Part shown: positions 28,256-36,597 of the stretch, one piece after another
Layout: every line of letters begins with the position of its first letter
Position numbering within the stretch: the first letter of the stretch is position 1
Source: Bradyrhizobium archetypum
Lineage (GTDB): Bacteria; Pseudomonadota; Alphaproteobacteria; Rhizobiales; Xanthobacteraceae
Length of the DNA stretch: 64,000 nucleotides
Direction of reading: 5' to 3'
NCBI RefSeq assembly: GCF_013114835.1
Contig: NZ_JAAVLW010000010.1
Location: forward strand, 62,001-126,000
Translations under genes and position numbers: made by a program
The notes under the pieces: generated by a model
Database searches by the model: none
Told to the model about the DNA's origin: nothing
What the model saw: only the letters and a program-made list of their open reading frames with translations

Positions 28256-29250
28256 CCCGTAGGGCCACGCCGCCCGACCCCGTCACGCTTCTCGTTCAGT
28301 CCACCGGAAGGCCTGTTGGCAACGCCGCCTACGCGCCGGAGGGGGTACCCGCGCCAGCCAAGTTGAGGCGGCAACAGCACGATGAGCTGAGGAGCAGTAC
28401 TCGCTGTCTTCGCGTTCCCTTTGTCGGAGCGGAAACGAAGTTGACTCCAAGTTCGGCATCTGCCGCCGTTCGTTCCGAGAGGTGGAATGCAGGCGGCGGA
28501 ACCACGCGAACCACATGCCTGATAACGCCGCTGCGAGGACGGACCCATCATTCGTCGGTGTGCCAGATGGGCCGCAGCCTAGCGGGCGCGTTGGATCTGT
28601 CTGAATGCCGGGTTTCGCCCGCTCCCGATGCACGTCATCGCCCACCTAGACAATCTTTTCATAGCCCGCGGCGCATTGGTTGTTCGTCCCACGCTAGCGG
28701 CATCTAGAGCATCGGCCCACTGCGGGGGTGCGATCCGTCTTCACGCGTTCAAGCTTGCATTTGCTGTGATCAAACGACCTCACACGTCGATGGCATAGCA
28801 AGACTGACCGCAGAGTCAGGGCAACATGGGAACCTTCCAAATGTCACGTATCAGTTCGCATGCCAATCCAGCCATTCTCTCTTGTGCTTTGGTTTCGAGT
28901 GCGCGTGCTAGCGATGCGCTCGCCGAGCCGATGACCAGAAGCACTGCCGCGATTGGCGCGAAAATGTACGAGGGCCGAGCCACAGCGCTCAATGCTTTTA
29001 CTTATTCTGGCCTGATTGCCGACATGAAGACCACGTTGAGCCTTGTCGAGGACGTATGCGATCCTCAGCAGACGGCCGAAAGTGCTAATCGGCAGGCAAT
29101 GGGCGGAGTGAGAGCTAGCCGTCGGCAACATTGCTCTTCTTGGTCGGTACCTTCTCCCGACGTTTACGTTGAAGCTGGAGAACTCAATTTCGCCCGACTT
29201 CATGGTCGACGGTGACCTGCTTGGTAGTTTTGGCATGAAGAGGCAATGAA

Positions 29251-29940
29251 ATGCGAACGCTACTGGTTGATCATGATGCGGACCTTGCGCGCGCTGTGCA
29301 AGGAGCGCTCTCGGATTGCGGTTTTGCCGTTGATGTGGCGGGCACTCTGGATGAGGCGACGACCGCTCTGGACTACGCCAAGTACGACATTCTCCTGCTC
29401 GAGTTGGCTCTACCGGATGGAAGCGGCCTGGACTGGCTGAAGCGGTTGAGACGTGACGGACATTTTATGCCTGCCATGGTGATGAGCAGCCGCAATGATC
29501 TCGGTAGGCGGATTGCCATTTTCAATGGTGGTGCAGACGATTTTCTGCCCAAGCCCGTGTCTACTGATGAACTCATCGCTCGGATGCGAGCCATTCTGAG
29601 GCGATCAACGCAAATGACAGCCCCCGTCGTTGTATTTGGTAATCTAAAATTCGATCCGATCGCCCGGCAAGTTTCAGTTGGTGGTCGGCCGCAAAAGATT
29701 GCACGACGCGAAGTGTGCATTCTTGAGCTTCTGCTCAGCCGCGCAGGCCGCGCCGTGCCTCGCGCCTCGCTGGAGGACAGCCTCTATGCGTTTGACAATG
29801 AGGTCTCTACCAATGCGCTTGAAGTCGCAATCTATCGCTTGCGCGGTCATTTGAATCAGTCTGGTGCTACGCTACGGATCACGACCGTACGCGGCATCGG
29901 CTATATCCTTGAATTGAATAGCGCGGCATCGGCCGCGTAG
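29251..29940 (+). CDS. ttsI: TtsI, OmpR-type activator of the T3SS
   Basis: 229 residues. Binds tts boxes and switches on the rhc/nop genes in response to flavonoids via NodD. Receiver domain at about 1-115 (MRTLLVDHDADLARAVQGAL; PKPVSTDELIARM with the conserved Lys), winged-helix effector domain about 130-225 (KIARREVCILELLLSRAGRA; VSTNALEVAIYRLRGHL; TVRGIGYIL). The phosphoacceptor position is Glu51 (LLLELALPDG) where ordinary receivers have Asp. This is a known peculiarity of rhizobial TtsI and suggests phosphorylation-independent activity. It is followed after 10 bases by rhcC2, and the order ttsI-rhcC2-y4xK matches other rhizobia. Confidence 0.93.
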   Translation: MRTLLVDHDADLARAVQGALSDCGFAVDVAGTLDEATTALDYAKYDILLLELALPDGSGLDWLKRLRRDGHFMPAMVMSSRNDLGRRIAIFNGGADDFLPKPVSTDELIARMRAILRRSTQMTAPVVVFGNLKFDPIARQVSVGGRPQKIARREVCILELLLSRAGRAVPRASLEDSLYAFDNEVSTNALEVAIYRLRGHLNQSGATLRITTVRGIGYILELNSAASAA

Positions 29941-29950
29941 TCGATCGAAC

Positions 29951-31429
29951 TTGAAAGCAAAGACTACCTTGAAGATCGCTCTAGATAATGAGGGTGGCAG
30001 CGATCGACGCTCGATCGTCGCTAGCGCCCTGTGGTCTGCCGTTTGTCCTTCTCTTTCCCACCTCCTGTGCGCGGTCGCTTTGCTATCACCACTAGCTGCC
30101 GCAGCTCAGACGACGCGGGACGCTAGAGGAGGCCCGCCGCGCGCGGCTCTTAGCAGCATCAACGGGACGATCGACCTTTCCTCCTCGCTCGGCAAGACAA
30201 TTCATCTGCCCGCGCCGGCGGCGAGCATCTTTGTCGCCGACCCGACGATCGCGGATTATCAAGCGCCATCGAATACAACCATCTTCGTCTTTGGCAAGAA
30301 GTCCGGACGGACCAGCCTGTTCGCTTTGAACGACAAAGGGGAAGCTCTCGCCGAGTTGCGTGTTGTCGTCACGCAGCCGATCGAGGATCTGCGTGCCATG
30401 TTGAAGGCCCAGGTCGGCGACTATCCGATCCAAGTCAGCTATACCCCCCGCGGCGCGATCCTTAACGGTACGGCTCCCAATGCCGATATCGTCGCCACTG
30501 CCGTGAAGGTCACAGAGCAGTTTCTCGGTCCGGGTGCGCTGGTCGTCAATAAAATTCAGGTCGCCGGCTCGTTACAGGTCAATCTTAGCGTTCGCGTAGC
30601 GGAGGTCTCACGCAGCGCCATGAAGGAGCTCGGCATCAACCTCTCCGCTTTGGGCCAGAATGGCACTTTTTTCTTTAGCAGCGGCAAAGGTGCTGGTTCC
30701 GGCACGGCTAGCGGCGGCGGCAAGGCAGGTATCGGCTTCAGCGCCGGTAGTATCAACATCGGCGCTGTTCTCGACGCGCTCGCCAGCGAGCACCTCGCTT
30801 CCGTGCTGGCTGAACCGAATCTCACCGCAATGTCTGGTGAGTCCGCGAGCTTCCTTGCGGGCGGCGAATTTCCAATTCCGGTCATGCAGGACAACCGACA
30901 GGTTTCGGTCCAATTTCGTCACTTTGGAGTGAGCCTCGACTTCGTCCCGACCGTTCTTAACAACAATCAAATCAATGTCCGCGTGAAACCTGAGGTCAGC
31001 GAGATTTCGAAAGAAGGTGAGGTCAAAGTGAACGGTATGGCCGTGCCTGCCCTCTCTACGAGGCGTGCGGAGACCGTTATCGAGCTTGGGAGCGGTCAAA
31101 GCTTTGCAATAGGCGGGCTCATCAGGCGTAACTTCAGCACGGACATCAGTACTTTTCCTTGGTTAGGCGACGTGCCCATTCTCGGTGCACTGTTTCGCTC
31201 TTCGTCCTTTCAAAAGCAGGAGACGGAGCTCGTTATTATTGTCACGCCTTACATCGTGCGGCCAGCATCGAACCCGAACCGGATGAGCGCCCCTGCCGAC
31301 CGCATCGGACCGCCCTCAGATATGGGGCGCACCTTGACGAACACGTTGGCAAGCCCGCCGCGAGGCCGCGACGCTCCGCGCACCAGTGTACCAGGCGCGA
31401 CAGGCGGCGCCGGCTTTATTATCGAATAA
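29951..31429 (+). CDS. rhcC2: RhcC2, C-terminal half of the split T3SS secretin
   Basis: 492 residues. The outer-membrane ring of rhizobial T3SS is encoded as two genes, rhcC1 and rhcC2; this is the pore part. A signal segment (about 30-52, LCAVALLSPLAAAAQ) is followed by an N-domain, SSSLGKTIHLPAPAASIFVA and FGKKSGRTSLFALND, which is CpaC/RcpA-like. The secretin domain follows, with LSVRVAEVSRSAMKELGINL and the family hallmark LSTRRAETVIELGSGQSFAI then FPWLGDVPILGALFRS and VIIVTPYIVRP. The only upstream start is TTG at 29951, with no clear ribosome site, so translation may be coupled to ttsI. The closest look is to Tad-pilus secretins. Confidence 0.9.
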   Translation: MKAKTTLKIALDNEGGSDRRSIVASALWSAVCPSLSHLLCAVALLSPLAAAAQTTRDARGGPPRAALSSINGTIDLSSSLGKTIHLPAPAASIFVADPTIADYQAPSNTTIFVFGKKSGRTSLFALNDKGEALAELRVVVTQPIEDLRAMLKAQVGDYPIQVSYTPRGAILNGTAPNADIVATAVKVTEQFLGPGALVVNKIQVAGSLQVNLSVRVAEVSRSAMKELGINLSALGQNGTFFFSSGKGAGSGTASGGGKAGIGFSAGSINIGAVLDALASEHLASVLAEPNLTAMSGESASFLAGGEFPIPVMQDNRQVSVQFRHFGVSLDFVPTVLNNNQINVRVKPEVSEISKEGEVKVNGMAVPALSTRRAETVIELGSGQSFAIGGLIRRNFSTDISTFPWLGDVPILGALFRSSSFQKQETELVIIVTPYIVRPASNPNRMSAPADRIGPPSDMGRTLTNTLASPPRGRDAPRTSVPGATGGAGFIIE

Positions 31430-31439
31430 GGATTGTTGA

Positions 31440-32105
31440 ATGACTGTACGAGCCCTGCCCCATTTGTTCGTCCTGATGGCGAGCCTAGGCGGCTGCACAA
31501 GCACTGCTCTGGTCAACACCGGGCCGGCTGAACAAGCAACTATAGTGCAGCAGCAGAACAGTGTCTTGGTGCTGCAGAGCCTTCGTGGCCTGGAGCGGTA
31601 TCGGCTAAGGGATTTCATTGCCGGCGCCAGCCGCAGTCGGTTTGATGCGCTCCATCTCGATATCACCGGCTCGCCCCGGCTCGCGGCGCAGGTAGCCAGC
31701 GAGGCCCGCGCAATGGGCGTTGCCGCTTACAACGTTCGCCTGTTGGGTACTCGCATCGACCGGCCTGTCGGCTTCGCGGTACGAGTCGCGGCCATTGTTT
31801 ATGAAGCACGTCCTCCCGTCTGTCCGTCGCTTTCGATCATTGGTCCTTCAGTTAACGATAATTCGTTCGACCAGACGCTAGGCTGCTCAATCCGCAACAA
31901 TCTCGCAGTCATGGTCAACGATCCGGGCGACCTACTTGACAATAGAGCTGTCATGACAACAAAGGGCGATCGTGCCGCCATTCCTGTTGCCACATATGGG
32001 TCCATGGGGCGCCGCAACAAGAGCGACTTGGAAGATGGGATTGGCAACAAGTCCTTGCCAGAAGCCGGGTCTACGGCAACGAGGGATATACAGTCGCCTC
32101 GATAG
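31440..32105 (+). CDS. Y4xK-like lipoprotein, CpaD-related
   Basis: 221 residues, starting 10 bases after rhcC2. Lipoprotein signal with lipobox LMASLGGC (Cys19). The C-terminal part CPSLSIIGPSVNDNSFDQTL then GCSIRNNLAVMVNDPGDLLD has the layout of Tad-pilus CpaD proteins (C......N....GCA...NLA.MV.NP.DLV). NGR234 y4xK has the same position after rhcC2. It is probably an outer-membrane partner or pilotin-like factor of the RhcC2 secretin; that role is inferred from CpaC-CpaD pairing. Confidence 0.8.
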   Translation: MTVRALPHLFVLMASLGGCTSTALVNTGPAEQATIVQQQNSVLVLQSLRGLERYRLRDFIAGASRSRFDALHLDITGSPRLAAQVASEARAMGVAAYNVRLLGTRIDRPVGFAVRVAAIVYEARPPVCPSLSIIGPSVNDNSFDQTLGCSIRNNLAVMVNDPGDLLDNRAVMTTKGDRAAIPVATYGSMGRRNKSDLEDGIGNKSLPEAGSTATRDIQSPR

Positions 32106-32146
32106 CGCGCGGCCGGATGGCGCAATCATGGCTGCACAAGCAATGT

Positions 32147-33184
32147 CTAGACCAGCCCGGCGGAATAGAGCGCTCTCGCAACTCCTTCAAAGCACTTCCC
32201 AGGAACGGCGTTGCCAAGCATGGCATTTCGGATGAGCTGACGCGCCAGGGCCGGGTCCCGAACAATGCTGAGGCGCAGCGACTGCGCCTCAGCAAGCAGT
32301 CGTGAGGCAAGTTCGCCCTCACCACGGCAAACCACGATCGGCACGCCGGTCTCGCCACGAATGTAGCGAAGCCCAATCAAGATCGCTTCTCCTGTCACTA
32401 TCAAGGTAGCGCGATGCACGCCAAGCGGAGGCTCGTTCGCCGTCTCCTGGCGAAGGCGACGGTGTTCTCGTTTGACCTGGGGATTGCCCTGCTGTTCTTT
32501 GGACTCGCGCTTGGCCTCCGTCTCGGTCATGCGCATATCCTGTAAAAACAACCAGCGCTGAATAAGAAGATCGGCCAATCCGGCGATCAGAAAAGCAACG
32601 GCAGCAATCTCGGTCAGCAATTTGATCTCAGTGAAGACGAAGCTGAGACACCCCATACCGCAAGTTGGCAAGTATACCAGCGCCTTCCAACTTGCGATAA
32701 CCGGGAGTAGCAGGCTTGCGCCGAGAACGCACACTTTAAGAAGCGACTTCGAGAGTTCAATAAACGACCGCTTAGATGCAATCCGCTTGAGCCCCTTCAT
32801 GGGATCCAATTTCTCGAATTTCGGCTTCAAAGAGTCGAAAGAGACGTTTAGTCCACCATTGGCTAGGACTCCCGCTAGAACACCAGCAGCAACACCGGCC
32901 CCGAGGAAAGGACCAACGGCCGCAAAAAACAGTTCCACCAAGCCGCCCAGCGCCTGCTGGACCGCGCTTGTGAACGGCTGATCCTGCAGTTTGTCGATTA
33001 GCCGTATCGTTTCGTGCCACTTGGCCTCAATAATGCCGGCTCTTAACCAGAGCCAGCCGAAACCGGCGCAAACGCTGACTGCGCTGACCAAATCGGCGCT
33101 GCGCGGGCTCTGCCCTTTCTTGCGTGCATCTTTTAGCTTCTTGGGAGTGGGAGGTAGTTTCTTCTCTTCGCTCGAGCCACTCAT
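32147..33184 (-). CDS. rhcU: RhcU, export-gate switch protein (FlhB/YscU family)
   Basis: 345 residues. N-terminal MSGSSEEKKLPPTPKKLKDA and RKKGQSPRSADL is the family hallmark, then four membrane helices (about 28-210) and a cytoplasmic domain. In FlhB/YscU the cytoplasmic domain self-cleaves within NPTH; here the aligned place reads LIVTGEAILIGLRYIRGETG, with T-G-E-A-I at residues 264-268 and no Asn-Pro. The rest of the domain (VPIVVCRGEGELASRLLAEA) is preserved. Last gene of the nopB-rhcU operon; its ATG overlaps the rhcT stop by four bases. It is convergent with y4xK, only 41 bases apart. Confidence 0.92.
   Translation of the reverse strand: MSGSSEEKKLPPTPKKLKDARKKGQSPRSADLVSAVSVCAGFGWLWLRAGIIEAKWHETIRLIDKLQDQPFTSAVQQALGGLVELFFAAVGPFLGAGVAAGVLAGVLANGGLNVSFDSLKPKFEKLDPMKGLKRIASKRSFIELSKSLLKVCVLGASLLLPVIASWKALVYLPTCGMGCLSFVFTEIKLLTEIAAVAFLIAGLADLLIQRWLFLQDMRMTETEAKRESKEQQGNPQVKREHRRLRQETANEPPLGVHRATLIVTGEAILIGLRYIRGETGVPIVVCRGEGELASRLLAEAQSLRLSIVRDPALARQLIRNAMLGNAVPGKCFEGVARALYSAGLV
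32266..32294. other. Perfect 13-bp inverted repeat near the rhcU 3' end
   Basis: TGCTGAGGCGCAG, loop CGA, CTGCGCCTCAGCA. It lies inside rhcU codons (LLAEAQSLRLS) and near the convergent end with y4xK. No T-run on either strand, so a simple terminator is unlikely. Confidence 0.7.
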
Positions 33185-34002
33185 TTAAGGAGCTTCTCGA
33201 ACAACTCGAGCACGGTACTGGACCGACTGATCTCCGATCCCATATATTCGACGAGGAAGGTGGCGTAACTTACCATAATGATCCCATACGCCAGATTCTT
33301 TATGGTCGGAGAGACATCATTCAGTTTGATTTGCGGCGCAAACCGCCCGAGTATCATGACGGATACATCGAGCAGCAGCAGGAATGCCAACACGGGGCCA
33401 GCGACCAGTAGCGTCGTATGCATGATGTGACCAACAAGCCCGAGGAATGCCATTGCGCCTTGCACCGTCAAGCTAGGCATCAGCCGATACACGGGCCAGA
33501 TCAGATAGCTACCATAAAGGCCCCTAACCATACTCTCCAATCCCCCGGCTAAAACGAAAATCGTAATCGCAGTGGTAGCGAGCAAGACCGCTGTCGCCGA
33601 AGCTTGGCCACGCGTGGCGGGATCATCGGAAGCAACAGGGTTGGTAATTCCCCGTTGGGTATCGATGATCTCACCCACCGCTTGGATGCTCCATAGCGGA
33701 AGACTGAGCAAAAAGCCGATGAGCAGGCCGACGAACACCTCCTTCAAACCGAGCAGCGGGACAGTGACCAGCCGTGAGCCGTTGTCCAGCGACTGCAAGC
33801 CGTGCCTGATCTGCAACACGCATGGCAATCCCATCGCGAAGGTCACGCAGCCCCGGATCAGCCCGCTCATGCGCGCCCGCGTAAATACGGGAAGAACCAG
33901 CATAATGCCAAGGGCACGAGCTGCCGCGAGCCCGGCTGCAAGCACCAGTTCGGTTGCCTCCTGGATCAGAGTTTGCGTCTCGCTGGGTGACGGGACGTTC
34001 AT
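33181..34002 (-). CDS. rhcT: RhcT, export-gate membrane protein (YscT/FliR family)
   Basis: 273 residues, about six transmembrane helices. Family features: LGIMLVLPVFTRARMSGLIR in the second helix region, LLGLKEVFVGLLIGFLLSLP and QAVGEIIDTQRG. Part of the RhcR/S/T export gate through which unfolded substrates pass the inner membrane. Directly follows rhcS with no spacer and overlaps rhcU by four bases. Confidence 0.92.
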   Translation of the reverse strand: MNVPSPSETQTLIQEATELVLAAGLAAARALGIMLVLPVFTRARMSGLIRGCVTFAMGLPCVLQIRHGLQSLDNGSRLVTVPLLGLKEVFVGLLIGFLLSLPLWSIQAVGEIIDTQRGITNPVASDDPATRGQASATAVLLATTAITIFVLAGGLESMVRGLYGSYLIWPVYRLMPSLTVQGAMAFLGLVGHIMHTTLLVAGPVLAFLLLLDVSVMILGRFAPQIKLNDVSPTIKNLAYGIIMVSYATFLVEYMGSEISRSSTVLELFEKLLK

Positions 34003-34287
34003 CTAACGTCGGCTAATAGTTGCGGTTAGTGCGGGAAAGTCGGTAAATGCCTGCTCTGCTTCTTTAATCAGCGCCGCGCTGAGCACCGGAGAGAACAAAG
34101 CGATCACCGCGACAACAACCAGAAGCTTGACGGTCAGTGGCAAAGTTTGGTCCTGAAGCTGCGTTGCCGCTTGGATGATGCCGACGACCAGGCCGACCAC
34201 GACCGCCGCGATGAGCGGTGGCAGAATCCAGATCATGAAGAGCACAAGTGACTTGCTCATGTGAGTGAGAATGCTCGCCTCATCCAT
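34003..34287 (-). CDS. rhcS: RhcS, export-gate membrane protein (YscS/FliQ family)
   Basis: 94 residues with two transmembrane helices (about 12-35 and 50-75). Contains PPLIAAVVVGLVVGIIQAAT and QLQDQTLPLTVKLLVV, the FliQ/SctS family pattern (Q..T.IQEQTL.F). Its C-terminal segment EAEQAFTDFPAL is typical. Sits between rhcR and rhcT in the conserved order. Confidence 0.92.
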   Translation of the reverse strand: MDEASILTHMSKSLVLFMIWILPPLIAAVVVGLVVGIIQAATQLQDQTLPLTVKLLVVVAVIALFSPVLSAALIKEAEQAFTDFPALTATISRR

Positions 34288-34289
34288 GG

Positions 34290-34955
34290 TCAGCCTCCCG
34301 GTGTTGTGTAACTGAGCACCAGTCCGTGCATAAGTCGCGACCAGCCGTCGATTGAGACGAATAGAAACAGCTTAAACGGCACGGATATCACTGTTGGCGA
34401 AACCATCGACATACCCATGGCCATCAAGATGGTGGTTACAATCAGATCGATGGTGATAAAGGGCAGATAGAGAAGAAAACCAATTTCGAAGCCGCGCTTG
34501 AGTTCTGAAATTAGAAAAGACGGCACCAGAATGACCAGGTCCTCGGCGCTCACGTTGCCGCGCATGTCCTCGGGCCAGACCTGTTCGGTTGAAGCCAAGA
34601 AGAACCGGCGCTGCTCCTCAGCGGTGAACTTCTTCAGATGATCGCGCAGCGGCTCCTGCCCTTCCTTTGCGGCCCTCAGCCAATCATCGATCGTTTGGTA
34701 ACGTAGTTGTGGCGCAGAAATGCGATTATAGGTCTGTTCAATCACTGGCGCGCTAATGAAAACGGTCAGGATCAGTGCCGCGCCATATAGAACTAGGTTT
34801 GGTGGGATAGATTGAGTCCCGAGCGCGTTGCGAACGAGGAAGAGCACGACGGATACTTTTATGAACGCTGTGCTTGTTACAACTACGAACGCCAGCAGGC
34901 CAAGGCCGGCTGTGAGCGCAAGAAGACCAAGAATTCCCGGTTGAATGTCAGTCAT
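34290..34955 (-). CDS. rhcR: RhcR, export-gate membrane protein (YscR/FliP family)
   Basis: 221 residues, four membrane helices with a large soluble loop between the second and third. Family hallmarks: FVVVTSTAFIKVSVVLFLVR, ALGTQSIPPNLVLYGAALIL, then IDLIVTTILMAMGMSMVSPT and VSVPFKLFLFVSIDGWSRL-like end (LMHGLVLSYT). It overlaps the end of rhcQ by eight bases. Confidence 0.92.
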   Translation of the reverse strand: MTDIQPGILGLLALTAGLGLLAFVVVTSTAFIKVSVVLFLVRNALGTQSIPPNLVLYGAALILTVFISAPVIEQTYNRISAPQLRYQTIDDWLRAAKEGQEPLRDHLKKFTAEEQRRFFLASTEQVWPEDMRGNVSAEDLVILVPSFLISELKRGFEIGFLLYLPFITIDLIVTTILMAMGMSMVSPTVISVPFKLFLFVSIDGWSRLMHGLVLSYTTPGG

Positions 34956-36060
34956 TGACGGCCAACTTGCCCCGCAACCGGACGCCGAGCTCGCCGCCGA
35001 TGCTTACGATGTCCCCGCGGCCTATGCGGCGGCCGTTGGCAAGGATATCAACCGGGCCGTCGAGCGGCCGGCCAAGTTCGAACACATGTCCCTCGTTGAT
35101 ATCCCTCAAGGCTCCGAGTGCGACAGTCCAGCGACCGCATTCGAAAACAAGAGTAATCTCGATGTTGTCGAGATCACTTTCGGAGGGAGGTCGGGGTTTT
35201 TCGGATTGGGTCATCATATGTGCACACTCCAGGGGATGTGGTTGGAAGCGGAATGCCCCCTGTACGATCAAGCGATCCTCTGCAACCTGTGCCGGAGCCC
35301 ATAAGGTTCCCGTATTGAGGATGGCTTGGCCACGGGCGACGGGTATTACGTCCGGCAATAGAGCGTCTCCTGCATTTGCTGTCCGTAGCAACGCGACTGT
35401 CGCACGGAGCGAGCCGATCTCTCCCTTAACGATGACAGGCAATTCTGAGGGAAGCTGGCGATCCTCTCGCGGCAGCTGCCTGAGCAGTCCGCCTAACGCC
35501 CGAAACGCGGGTGGAACTGAACCATCGAGAGAAGAGAACAGGAACAGGCGCGCTTTGCCCTTGAATGGGCCGTAGGTGATTTCGAGCTCCAGATAAGGAC
35601 CTCGAGCCGTCGCTTCGCTCAAACAGATCAGCTGCAACTTCTGTTGCGTCAGACCCTCTAGTTGATTGAGCAACGGATCGAGTGCAAATTCGACGAGGAG
35701 CGAACGAGTGGGCTCGGCAGGTAGGCCAAGCCCACTTTGCACCGTCGCGATCAGCCCTTCTACAACCGGACGGGCCAAGGATAAGATGATTGTTTCATGT
35801 CCAACGGCCCAAACGCAGTCGAGCATCGATACCGCACACGGCTCCGCCTCCCAGACAAGCCGTTCCATCCGCACGGATAGCGGCTTATCACTTAGACGGC
35901 TTTGCAGAGGCTTGCGGGCAGCAGCGATCTCGTTGAGCCAAGAGACGACCGCAGGGGACAGGGTTACCGCCGGTTTAAATCCCGATTGTTCATCCGTAGC
36001 CATGGTCACAGGCGCGTCTACAAGACAAGGCGCTTTCCCTAGCATAAGAGAAGAAGCCAT
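34948..36060 (-). CDS. rhcQ: RhcQ, cytoplasmic sorting-platform/C-ring protein (YscQ/FliN family)
   Basis: 370 residues. The C-terminal ~75 residues (LDNIEITLVFECGRWTVALG, then INEGHVFELGRPLDGPVDIL and GRGDIVSIGGELGVRL) form the SpoA domain shared by SctQ and FliN/FliM; a second, weaker SpoA-like region lies near 225-290. The N-terminal 200 residues are variable as in the family. Forms pods of the cytoplasmic sorting platform with NolU, NolV and RhcN. Confidence 0.88.
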   Translation of the reverse strand: MASSLMLGKAPCLVDAPVTMATDEQSGFKPAVTLSPAVVSWLNEIAAARKPLQSRLSDKPLSVRMERLVWEAEPCAVSMLDCVWAVGHETIILSLARPVVEGLIATVQSGLGLPAEPTRSLLVEFALDPLLNQLEGLTQQKLQLICLSEATARGPYLELEITYGPFKGKARLFLFSSLDGSVPPAFRALGGLLRQLPREDRQLPSELPVIVKGEIGSLRATVALLRTANAGDALLPDVIPVARGQAILNTGTLWAPAQVAEDRLIVQGAFRFQPHPLECAHMMTQSEKPRPPSESDLDNIEITLVFECGRWTVALGALRDINEGHVFELGRPLDGPVDILANGRRIGRGDIVSIGGELGVRLRGKLAVND

Positions 36061-36066
36061 CAGAGT

Positions 36067-36597
36067 TCAGTCGCTAGCCGTGTGAGTACGCGAACCACTG
36101 CCATACCGAAGCAAAACATCATCATCGGCCTCTATCTCGGCTTCCGCCTCTGAATGGGCATCACTCGCGCGCTGAACGTCGCCTTCAATTTGCTGCCATT
36201 TCTGACTCGCAGCTGAGCACTTGGTCAAAGTAGTCCTCGCCTCGAAGACCGCCGTCTCGGCCCGCTCTTGAGCGGCGCGCGCTTCCTCAAGCGTTCGGCG
36301 TGCTCCTGCGGTCTCAGCTTTAAGCCGTCGGATGACGATGTGACAGCGACGATCGAGCTCTTCGACAGATAGCGAATCAAACGATGCAAGTTCTCGGTAA
36401 AGCTCCGCTTCGCGCGCCGCTTGGTTTTTCTCGGCCGTTGCAAGATCCCGGACAGCTTGTTCCACCGCTTGAAGCGCGGTGCGGCGCTGGGCCTCCATGT
36501 TGGACACCTCACGAAGGGCGCTCCGCTGTCTCATATCCTTCACTAGCCGCAATTTCGAGGCATGGACACGATTCACGCGGTCAGACGTGACATCCAT
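36067..36597 (-). CDS. Y4yJ-like central stalk protein (YscO/FliJ type)
   Basis: 176 residues, nearly all charged helix: MRQRSALREVSNMEAQRRTA and LEEARAAQERAETAVFEA. Position immediately after the ATPase gene, size and long coiled coil match the SctO/FliJ stalk that links the RhcN hexamer to RhcV. Sequence conservation in this family is low, so the call is mainly from position and shape. Its start overlaps the rhcN end by 25 bases. Confidence 0.8.
   Translation of the reverse strand: MDVTSDRVNRVHASKLRLVKDMRQRSALREVSNMEAQRRTALQAVEQAVRDLATAEKNQAAREAELYRELASFDSLSVEELDRRCHIVIRRLKAETAGARRTLEEARAAQERAETAVFEARTTLTKCSAASQKWQQIEGDVQRASDAHSEAEAEIEADDDVLLRYGSGSRTHTASD

Larger units (their letters stand above)
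26699..29250. other. 2.5-kb decayed stretch between effector B and ttsI
   Basis: No frame here is convincing. It contains copy 2 of the ~190-bp repeat (27127-27315), a ~120-bp direct repeat (27836-27955 and 28122-28255) and motif-less frames at 28283-28707 and 28826-29215. The ttsI promoter must lie near its right end; a nod box is expected but not clearly found. Confidence 0.45.

Noticed and set aside
28283..28707. Transposase-like reading on either strand
   Set aside because: Some protein-like stretches, but no family motif could be aligned with confidence.
28740..28800. Candidate nod box upstream of ttsI (around TGTGATCAAACGACC)
   Set aside because: Only short parts agree with the nod-box consensus and the conserved right half is missing. 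A nod box is expected for ttsI, but I cannot place it.
28826..29215. 129-residue frame just upstream of ttsI
   Set aside because: No motif, poor ribosome site, and an equally long frame lies on the other strand; coding status undecided, leaning to non-coding.
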